Below are positions 7,884 to 12,240 of a DNA stretch of 12,240 nucleotides, one piece after another. The position numbers and the translations under genes are program-made. Position 1 is the first letter of the stretch, and every line of letters starts with the position of its first letter. The stretch spans positions 1-12,240 of the forward strand of contig JBDTOX010000176.1 in assembly GCA_039933015.1 (NCBI GenBank), in the 5' to 3' direction. The notes under the pieces are model-generated. The model was not told the origin of the DNA. It saw only the letters and a program-made list of their open reading frames with translations, and made no database searches. The DNA comes from JBDTOX01 sp039933015 (GTDB lineage Bacteria > Pseudomonadota > Gammaproteobacteria > Burkholderiales > Methylophilaceae).

Positions 7884-7913
7884 ATGAAACCTTGTATGAA
7901 TACCATAATATGA
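7884..7913 (+). other. Possible 9-codon leader peptide overlapping the methyltransferase start
   Basis: ATG at 7884 opens a 9-codon frame (MKPCMNTII) whose TGA (7911-7913) overlaps the methyltransferase ATG (7910-7912) as ATGA. The methyltransferase has no visible Shine-Dalgarno, so coupled re-initiation is plausible. A TACTAT at 7871-7876 lies 7 bp before this ATG and could be a -10 element giving a leaderless message, but no matching -35 is seen. Chance remains likely for so short a frame. Confidence 0.3.
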
Positions 7914-8452
7914 GCCATAACCAGGTAACGGGGCCTTCGGACTGGGTGCGCCGATTTGCGCACTTAATCACACAGGGCGGCCGAGTATTGGACCTGGCCG
8001 CAGGCTCCGGTCGCAATGCGCGCTGGCTGGCAGAGCAGGGGTATTTGGTAGAAGCGGTGGACCGCGATGACGCAGCGCTGGAGAGCATGCAAGGGTTAGC
8101 CAATATCCGCCTGCAGCTTGCCGATCTGGAAAATGCTGCGTGGCCATATGGCCATCAGCAGTTCGATGGCATCGTCATCTGCCGCTATCTGCACCGGCCC
8201 TTGCTGCCGCTTCTGGCTGCAAGCCTGGCAGCGCAGGGTGTCCTGATTTATGAAACCTTCATGGTCGGCCACGAAGCTTATGGCCGCCCGCAAAACCCGG
8301 ATTTCCTATTGCGGCCCAATGAATTGCTGCAAGCCTTTGTGCCAGAGCTGACGCCAGTCGCTTTTGAGCAAGGCTTGATTACGCAACCCCAAACTGCTGT
8401 CATACAACGCATCTGCCTGCTTAAGAATTCAGCGCAAGCAGCTATGCTGTAG
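7910..8452 (+). CDS. Small class I SAM-dependent methyltransferase
   Basis: The 180-aa protein is a bare Rossmann-fold methyltransferase. Motif I is VLDLAAGSGRN (27-37), the acidic ribose-binding residue follows strand 2 in AVDRD (49-53), ADLE (71-74) stands at motif III and FDGIVICRYLHR (85-96) at motif IV. The C-terminal half contains YETFMVGHEAYGRP and LLRPNELLQAF, a phrase I associate with a widespread uncharacterised TehB-like family. The substrate (small molecule, protein or tRNA) cannot be read from sequence. The in-frame frame extends to a TTG at 7865, but ATG 7910 is preferred because residues before it look non-coding. It lies 156 bp after the DUF2173 genes on the same strand, possibly with its own promoter. 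Its stop faces that of the 65-aa gene at 8 bp distance. Confidence 0.85.
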   Translation: MSHNQVTGPSDWVRRFAHLITQGGRVLDLAAGSGRNARWLAEQGYLVEAVDRDDAALESMQGLANIRLQLADLENAAWPYGHQQFDGIVICRYLHRPLLPLLAASLAAQGVLIYETFMVGHEAYGRPQNPDFLLRPNELLQAFVPELTPVAFEQGLITQPQTAVIQRICLLKNSAQAAML

Positions 8453-8461
8453 CAAGTTCAA

Positions 8462-8659
8462 CTATGCCTGCTGTTCCAGCCAGTGTTTGAAACTCAGATA
8501 TGACTCGATAAAGCGCCGCCGATATTCGTGCGAGCTTGCAAAGTGCTTGGGGTTGAGCACGCATGAACGATAGATGCGCAGAGTGCGTCGAACCCACTCG
8601 ATGGCAGAATTAATACCATCTCGATCGATAAGAAATGTAATCCGCGGTATTTCGTCCAA
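8462..8659 (-). CDS. Conserved small helical protein, 65 aa
   Basis: The 65-residue product is basic and apparently all-helical: an N-terminal stretch ending LIDRDGINSAIEWVRRTLRIYR, a link with HFASSHEYRRRF and a C-terminal IESYLSFKHWLEQQA. I do not assign a family with certainty; it looks like a short conserved hypothetical of betaproteobacteria. Support that it is real comes from an eroded homologous copy at 9894-9953 whose coding frame is still recognisable. The start is TTG (8657-8659), with GAGGG about 9 nt upstream; no in-frame ATG is available, so the start is tentative. A possible promoter lies at 8710-8738. It converges on the methyltransferase gene with 9 bp between stops. No catalytic motif or signal peptide is visible, and a role in binding nucleic acid or protein is only a guess. 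Confidence 0.6.
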   Translation of the reverse strand: MDEIPRITFLIDRDGINSAIEWVRRTLRIYRSCVLNPKHFASSHEYRRRFIESYLSFKHWLEQQA

Positions 8660-8709
8660 TTCTCGTTACCCTCGTTCGTCAATCAAAAAAATTAAAACTA
8701 TAGGGAATA

Positions 8710-8738
8710 ATCTTATACAACCAGTCAGCACCACTCAA
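8710..8738 (-). promoter_or_regulatory. Candidate sigma70 promoter for the 65-aa gene
   Basis: On the minus strand TTGAGT (8733-8738) and TAAGAT (8710-8715) are separated by 17 bp, each matching the consensus at four of six positions, about 50 bp upstream of the TTG start. Inverted arms GCACC (8728-8732) and GGTGC (8741-8745) straddle the -35 box. Prediction by eye only. Confidence 0.4.
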
Positions 8739-8741
8739 GCG

Positions 8742-8753
8742 GTGCACGTGCAC
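8742..8753. promoter_or_regulatory. 12-bp perfect palindrome GTGCACGTGCAC
   Basis: The site is its own reverse complement over 12 bp (two adjacent GTGCAC). It sits 3 bp upstream, on the minus strand, of the -35 box of the proposed promoter for the 65-aa gene, in the right place for an activator or repressor. No regulator can be named. Confidence 0.4.
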
Positions 8754-8772
8754 TTTGCTTTGCGGATTATCT

Positions 8773-8806
8773 ATTAATGAAAACCCCCATTAATGAAAAC
8801 CCCCAT
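8773..8806. repeat. Tandem 16-bp direct repeat, about 2.1 copies
   Basis: ATTAATGAAAACCCCC occurs at 8773-8788 and again exactly at 8789-8804, followed by AT of a third unit. It is intergenic, between the 65-aa gene and the CBS gene. Identical units suggest a recent slippage duplication or an iterated binding site. Confidence 0.8.
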
Positions 8807-8844
8807 CTTATTGCTCCAGTGGTCCCTTCTCGAACAGGATAAGT

Positions 8845-8857
8845 CAGAAATTTTCTG
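8845..8857. promoter_or_regulatory. 13-bp palindrome just 3' of the CBS gene
   Basis: CAGAAA-T-TTTCTG is perfect and lies 9 bp beyond the CBS gene stop. A stem with a one-base loop cannot fold as such in RNA and no T-tract follows, so a DNA-binding site is as likely as a terminator. It resembles the dyads at 6482-6498 and 9354-9376. Confidence 0.3.
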
Positions 8858-8866
8858 TCATTATTG

Positions 8867-9307
8867 CTAATCGATCCCCATTACATAGTTGCGCAACAAA
8901 ATTTCTTCGTACTCAACCTCTTTCAAGAGTACCTGCAACGCATCTCTTGCATAGAGCACGCCCACTGGCTTGGAATCGGTGTTCTTGACCGGAATCTGTC
9001 GCAGGCCCTTATCTTTCATGATATGCCAGACATCAAGTAAGTTGTCATCGACATTGCACGACATGACGTCACGCGTCATGGTCTCTGAAACCATGGTTGT
9101 ACAACTGCATCCTTGACAGTGGCTGATTTGTTTAACGACGTCGGTTTTGGTAATCACGCCAATGATCAGACCATCGGGGTCACACACGACCACAAGGTTG
9201 GTATGCATTCCACCTAAAAGTCTTGCTGCATCAATGAGTGGAGCGTCGCCGTTAATCGTAACCAGCCGTTTCTTCACGGTAGGCAGGATTGTGCGGATAA
9301 GCATCAT
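8867..9307 (-). CDS. Two-CBS-domain protein with Cys-rich insert
   Basis: The 146-aa soluble protein is a stand-alone CBS pair (Bateman module). The first CBS runs about residues 10-62 (APLIDAARLLGG, NLVVVCDPDGLIIGVITKTDVV) and the second about 76-132 (MTRDVMSC, LLDVWHIMKDKGLRQIPV, PVGVLYARDAL). Such modules usually bind adenine nucleotides or S-adenosylmethionine and sense energy or regulate partners. Between the domains is HCQGCSC (63-69), a C-x2-C-x-C group beside a His that could bind a metal or form disulfides; Cys42 and Cys84 are further thiols. The ATG at 9305-9307 (or the adjacent ATG at 9302-9304) follows GAGGAA closely. The AhpD-like gene lies 110 bp upstream on the same strand, so cotranscription is possible. 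The partner protein is not visible. Confidence 0.85.
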   Translation of the reverse strand: MMLIRTILPTVKKRLVTINGDAPLIDAARLLGGMHTNLVVVCDPDGLIIGVITKTDVVKQISHCQGCSCTTMVSETMTRDVMSCNVDDNLLDVWHIMKDKGLRQIPVKNTDSKPVGVLYARDALQVLLKEVEYEEILLRNYVMGID

Positions 9308-9353
9308 TTTTTCCTCATCAGTTAGAAGTTACTGGCACACTCTTGCCTATCGT

Positions 9354-9376
9354 ACAGAAAATGAGCAAATTTCTGT
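9354..9376. promoter_or_regulatory. Spaced inverted repeat upstream of the CBS gene
   Basis: ACAGAAA (9354-9360) and TTTCTGT (9370-9376) are perfect 7-bp arms separated by 9 bp, within the 110-bp gap between the AhpD-like and CBS genes and about 47 bp before the CBS start. The arm spacing suits a regulator dimer on successive helical turns. No factor is identified. Confidence 0.4.
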
Positions 9377-9417
9377 TCGTCAATCCCAGACCCAGCTTTG
9401 TGCGACGCCGAATTACT

Positions 9418-9768
9418 TCACGTTCCTGATGTCTTGTCTTTGGCTTGATTCATCGTATCGATGGCCAAGAGAGAATGCGCATAGGCGGCGCCTGCGCGCA
9501 TCTCCGCGGCAACCCAAATCGCTTCCATAAGTTCCTGCTCTGTAACACCTTTTTGTAGAGCAAGTTCTGTGTGACCGCGAATGCAATAGGGGCACTGGGT
9601 CACATGCGCCACTGCGACCGCAATAAGCGCCTTGGTTTTCGACGGTAGTGCGCCATCGGCGAAGACTTGGCGACTGAATGCCTGGAAAGCACTGCAAATT
9701 TCGGGTGCAAGTTCCTGTCGTTTTTGTGCCAGATCCTTCGAAGCGTCGGGGAAAATATTATGTTCCAT
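9418..9768 (-). CDS. Carboxymuconolactone decarboxylase / AhpD-like family protein
   Basis: The 116-aa protein is an all-helical CMD-family member. It carries the AhpD-type redox motif CPYC (59-62) followed by His66 (CPYCIRGH), preceded by LIAVAVAHVTQ and followed by the helix TEQELMEAIWVAAEMRAGAAYAHS. In AhpD the two cysteines and the His form a peroxidase or thiol-disulfide centre, and related proteins with this motif are often annotated as alkylhydroperoxidases. A thiol redox role fits; the decarboxylase name reflects family only. The ATG at 9766-9768 has a strong AAGGAG 8 nt upstream (9777-9782). An upstream in-frame ATG at 9801 is rejected because it would put this ribosome site inside the coding region. 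Its neighbour downstream on the strand is the CBS protein with its own cysteine group. Confidence 0.88.
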   Translation of the reverse strand: MEHNIFPDASKDLAQKRQELAPEICSAFQAFSRQVFADGALPSKTKALIAVAVAHVTQCPYCIRGHTELALQKGVTEQELMEAIWVAAEMRAGAAYAHSLLAIDTMNQAKDKTSGT

Positions 9769-9854
9769 GATGAATACTCCTTCCAGTTTGATCGTGCTCA
9801 TTCAGTTAGCCGTGTTTTGGTATAATTCCCATCGACGGCTGCAATTTACTGCCT

Positions 9855-9868
9855 GAATCTCAAGATTC
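9855..9868. promoter_or_regulatory. 14-bp palindrome upstream of the AhpD-like gene
   Basis: GAATCT-CA-AGATTC is a perfect 6-2-6 dyad about 87 bp before the AhpD-like start, in a position suited to an operator. A TTATAC on the minus strand nearer the gene (about 9818-9825) could be a -10 element. Prediction only. Confidence 0.35.
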
Positions 9869-9893
9869 GAAATCACCAAGATAAGTTTTCCAA

Positions 9894-9953
9894 CTATCCC
9901 TGCTGCGTCAGCCAATGTTTGGAGCTTAAATACGATTTAATAAAGCCCCGTCA
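9894..9953 (-). pseudogene. Relic of a second copy of the 65-aa gene (3' end)
   Basis: Read on the minus strand, these 60 bp give a stop codon (TGA, 9951-9953), then RGFIKSYLSSKHWLTQQG and TAG. The intact gene at 8462-8521 ends RRRFIESYLSFKHWLEQQA. By hand alignment 13 of 19 residue positions and 44 of 60 bases agree, both ending in the same terminal codon TAG. Half of the base differences fall at third codon positions. The TGA stands where the intact gene has an Arg codon, and no similarity is seen further upstream, so the copy is truncated and dead. Confidence 0.7.
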
Positions 9954-10250
9954 GCCCCTCCTGTTCTGCAAGGGCAACTATCTAAGCCACTGCAAGCCGG
10001 CTCTTCACACTTCAAGCCCTTTGGGAACCTTTACCTACTGATTAAAAAGAAATTACCGAAAACGCTGCCTTGTGTCAACGAGGTACGAAGGCTGATCGTA
10101 ACGTTCGGCAGGTAGCGTACGCGAGGCCGATGTCGAACCCGGTTTCCAAGAGGTCCTGGCTGGAGTTGGAGTGCGTCATCGACGCCACAGCCACGATTCA
10201 GGAGTCACCAGATCCGGAAAGCCTGAGCATTTGTGGATGCCGAAATGGGT

Positions 10251-11237
10251 CTAGCGTTGCAATTCACGCTGCCCAGCAATAATGGATATCTCCTGAAATA
10301 CTTCACCATCACGCAGAACGAATAACGCATCCATACCTCGCTCCTGTGCTAGTCGAACCCCTGCATCTTCACCCAGCACCAGCAGTGCAGTGGCCCACGC
10401 ATCGGCGAGCATGCAGCTTGAAGCCATCACAGTGACAGCTGCAATTTGGTTACTCGAAGGCTTCCCATATAAAGGGTTCATGGTGTGGGCATAGTACTTG
10501 TCCGCAATTTGGACCCAATGACGGTAATCCCCTGAGGTAGCGATGGCAGCATCGGTGAGTTCCATTACGCCCATTGCTTCACGTACACCTCGAATGGGCT
10601 TCTCAATGGCGATTGCCCATGGCCGTCTATCTGGTTTTAGGCCACGTGCACGCATTTCGCCATCAATTCCGACCAGATAACTCGTAATCCCAAAGCTATC
10701 GAGACAGCGGGCCATTTCGTCCACACCGAAGCCTTTGGCAATTCCTGAAAGATCCAGTGTAATAGTCGCCAGCTTACGAACTCGGTTGTGAGCGTGATCA
10801 ATATCCAACACCTCGGTTGCAGGTCGATGCACTTGTTCCTTCAACGCGCTAATATGGTGCGCATCTGGTTGTTGCTTGCCGGGGCCAAAACCCCAGGCGT
10901 TGACCAGGGCCCCCACGCCAATATCAAACGCGCCATGGGAATGCTGACTTATACGCAAGGAGGTTGCCAGCACACTAGCGAGCTCTTCAGGTATTGCAAG
11001 CCATTGCTGCACTGGAGCTGCGTTGAGGCGACTCAGATCTGAATCTGTTTTCCAGGTGGACATCTGCTGGTCCACCTTGTCTACTGCGGCAAACAAACGG
11101 ACCGCAATGGCTGATTCATCGAGTCCCGCTTTAGCAAAAAAAACGGCACTATATCGTGTGCCCATCGTCTCTCCACTAAGACTATAGCGTTGAAAAGTAG
11201 TGGTAGAGAGGTCCTGTGTTTCAGAAGACATCTTCAC
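10251..11237 (-). CDS. apbE: FAD:protein FMN transferase, ApbE family
   Basis: The 328-aa protein matches ApbE, a Mg-dependent enzyme that attaches FMN from FAD to Thr/Ser of target flavoproteins. Visible family motifs are ETMGTRYS (23-30), STWKTDSDLSRLN (60-72), GAFDIGVGALVNAWGFG (102-118), DLSGIAKGFGVD (162-173), ATSGDYRHW (233-241), HTMNPLYGKP (251-260) and LADAWATALLVLG (278-290). Asp279 and Thr283 fit the metal-binding positions. There is no signal peptide or lipobox, unlike the exported lipoprotein form, so it probably acts in the cytoplasm unless the start is wrong. GTG at 11235-11237 has AGGGG 7 nt upstream; ATG at 11229-11231 is the alternative. It overlaps the end of the preceding flavoprotein gene by 17 bp, so the two are cotranscribed. 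The modified partner is not in view. Confidence 0.92.
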   Translation of the reverse strand: MKMSSETQDLSTTTFQRYSLSGETMGTRYSAVFFAKAGLDESAIAVRLFAAVDKVDQQMSTWKTDSDLSRLNAAPVQQWLAIPEELASVLATSLRISQHSHGAFDIGVGALVNAWGFGPGKQQPDAHHISALKEQVHRPATEVLDIDHAHNRVRKLATITLDLSGIAKGFGVDEMARCLDSFGITSYLVGIDGEMRARGLKPDRRPWAIAIEKPIRGVREAMGVMELTDAAIATSGDYRHWVQIADKYYAHTMNPLYGKPSSNQIAAVTVMASSCMLADAWATALLVLGEDAGVRLAQERGMDALFVLRDGEVFQEISIIAGQRELQR

Positions 11238-12240
11238 GGTAACGCCCCTGTGTTTTTAGCGCCTTTACGTCGAGGTTAAGGGGCGCCAAAATTTCATCCA
11301 ATGCCTGCATGATGTTCTTCGCCATGGCACGACTACCGCAGACCAGCACTTGGGCCCCATTCACAATCAGTTGGCGAATTTGCGTGGCATCGTCGAGAAC
11401 CCGATCCTGTACGTAAGCGCCATCCTTAACTCGCGAAAAAGCGGCATGCAATTCGGTCAGCCGATGATCAGCCAAATATTCACTGAGCTCAGGCTCATAA
11501 AGAAAATCGGAAGCCGGGTCGCGCCCCCCCCAATACAGGTACATCGGATGTTTTCCTGCATTGTTACGGATAAACCCGGCCAATGGCCCGATCCCTGTAC
11601 CGGAACCGATGAGAATGACAGGGGCTTTGCCAGAAGCCGGTCGGAAGTCAGGATGGAGCTGAATAAAGGCATCAATACGGTCGCCCAGCTGCAAGCTATG
11701 AAGGAATTGGGAGCACAGACCTTCAGGCAGCTTGCGCACACAGATTTCCAGAAAGCCATCATTCGACTTGCTGGCCAGCGAATAGAAACGCGGTATAGGG
11801 CTGTCGGGCGGCAGAATTCCAACTAGATCGCCTACTTCGAAATGCGGTAATCCGTTACCCCCAATCAGGCGTATCAGCCGGCCGGTAATGCTCTTCCTGG
11901 CTACTGCAGCGAACCGCAGAATGCTGGTCGGCGCTTGCACCTGTTCGCCATAGTTGATCCTGTCAATTAGTTGAAATGAATCCGTGCGTGGACGCCTGGG
12001 CGTATGCTGCAATGTCAATTCCCGGCCGATCAACTGGCTAACGACATTGCCCCAGCGAGAGAACGCTTGCGATGACTGCCGATCGATAGTATCGAGTTCG
12101 AGCAACCGATGCCAACCGTGAGTGAGCAGAGCGGCTTCAGTGTCCTTGGCAAATTTACAAAACTGTGGGAACTGCCGATCACCAAAGCCCAGCACGACAA
12201 AGCCTAGGCTGGGATTAACCTTAACCTTAACCTTAACCTT
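11221..12240 (-). CDS. CysJ-like diflavin reductase, C-terminal part
   Basis: The frame is open to the right edge, so the N-terminal part is missing; 339 residues are visible. From the edge they comprise the end of an FMN-binding flavodoxin domain (LGFGDRQFPQFCKFA, visible residues 17-31), then a ferredoxin-NADP reductase module. That module has the FAD motif RFYSLAS (151-157), the NADPH loop SGTGIGP (213-219), YWGGRDPASDFLYEPEL (236-252), VCGS (300-303) and the terminal GRYREDVF. The connecting domain between flavodoxin and FAD parts is shorter than in true CysJ. The family passes electrons from NADPH through FAD and FMN to a partner. With apbE directly downstream, a role in a PepSY-type metal/flavin reductase locus rather than in sulfite reduction seems likely, but this is inference. 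The visible N-terminus is a Lys-Val repeat. Confidence 0.9.
   Translation of the reverse strand, partial: KVKVKVKVNPSLGFVVLGFGDRQFPQFCKFAKDTEAALLTHGWHRLLELDTIDRQSSQAFSRWGNVVSQLIGRELTLQHTPRRPRTDSFQLIDRINYGEQVQAPTSILRFAAVARKSITGRLIRLIGGNGLPHFEVGDLVGILPPDSPIPRFYSLASKSNDGFLEICVRKLPEGLCSQFLHSLQLGDRIDAFIQLHPDFRPASGKAPVILIGSGTGIGPLAGFIRNNAGKHPMYLYWGGRDPASDFLYEPELSEYLADHRLTELHAAFSRVKDGAYVQDRVLDDATQIRQLIVNGAQVLVCGSRAMAKNIMQALDEILAPLNLDVKALKTQGRYREDVF
12215..12240. repeat. TTAACC hexamer repeat, at least 4.3 units, at window edge
   Basis: Four exact TTAACC units plus TT run to the last base. On the minus strand they lie in frame with the diflavin reductase and encode alternating Lys-Val (AAG GTT), four pairs visible, just before NPSLGF and the flavodoxin strand VVLGFGD. 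Unit number beyond the window is unknown. Confidence 0.85.

Larger units (their letters stand above)
9769..10250. other. Gene-poor interval with relics
   Basis: No convincing gene occurs in these 482 bp. Visible are the AhpD-like ribosome site, a 14-bp palindrome (9855-9868), an eroded copy of the 65-aa gene's 3' end (9894-9953) and, from about 10070 to the apbE stop, a more GC-rich stretch. That last stretch is open for about 50 codons in more than one frame but has no recognisable protein, good start or ribosome site. It could hold relics of rearrangement, an unrecognised RNA or simply spacer. Confidence 0.5.

Noticed and set aside
7865..7909. TTG start extending the methyltransferase by 15 codons
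   Set aside because: The added residues are Tyr-rich and unlike the family's N-terminus, with no ribosome site; ATG 7910 is the better start.
9413..9697. 94-codon minus-strand frame overlapping the AhpD-like gene
   Set aside because: Shifted-frame shadow rich in Arg and Ser; the overlapping frame has the CPYC motif and a strong ribosome site.
9855..9880. tRNA-like T-loop GATTCGAAATC followed by ACCA
   Set aside because: No room for a 7-bp acceptor strand before CCA, and no D- or anticodon arm upstream; the sequence is explained by the palindrome.
10070..10282. Plus-strand frame of 70 codons running into the apbE 3' end
   Set aside because: No ATG at its beginning, no ribosome site, no recognisable family, and it overlaps the end of a certain gene on the other strand.
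12215..12240. Telomere-like end of a linear replicon
   Set aside because: The hexamer lies in frame inside an open reductase gene and is not a known bacterial telomere type; a coding microsatellite or assembly edge is simpler.

Overview
The window reads as chromosomal DNA of a Gram-negative proteobacterium. The best fit is a betaproteobacterium, perhaps a Nitrosomonadales-type sulfur or iron oxidiser. The argument rests on a fused MnmC, a PilU-type pilus ATPase, an OsmB-like lipoprotein and DUF2173-family proteins. The lineage is inference from gene content; no rRNA is present. No tRNA, CRISPR array, complete insertion sequence or phage gene was found.

Left part (1-6047): the 3' part of an EamA/DMT transporter on the plus strand converges on a minus-strand run of mnmC, a TPR/GT41 (O-GlcNAc-transferase-like) gene and pilU. 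mnmC and the GT41 gene are 10 bp apart and probably cotranscribed. pilU follows 117 bp later with its own ribosome binding site. These genes serve tRNA wobble modification, probable protein glycosylation and twitching-pilus retraction.

Middle part (6048-8460): a divergent promoter region leads into a short OsmB-like glycine-zipper lipoprotein. Next comes a compact plus-strand operon of three different DUF2173 paralogs (118, 120 and 111 aa) that look roadblock/LC7-like. A small class I SAM-dependent methyltransferase follows, whose start codon overlaps the stop of a possible 9-aa leader peptide. This is the least characterised and most interesting block.

Right part (8461-12240): all convincing genes are on the minus strand. 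They are a 65-aa helical protein, a two-CBS-domain protein with a Cys-rich insert between the domains, and an AhpD-like CxxC protein. After a 482-bp gene-poor stretch come an ApbE-type FMN transferase and the C-terminal two-thirds of a CysJ-like diflavin reductase. The last two overlap and form an operon. The gene-poor stretch carries an eroded second copy of the 3' end of the 65-aa gene, so the CBS and AhpD genes lie between an intact and a dead copy. The window ends inside the reductase in an in-frame TTAACC hexamer repeat that encodes a Lys-Val dipeptide tract.
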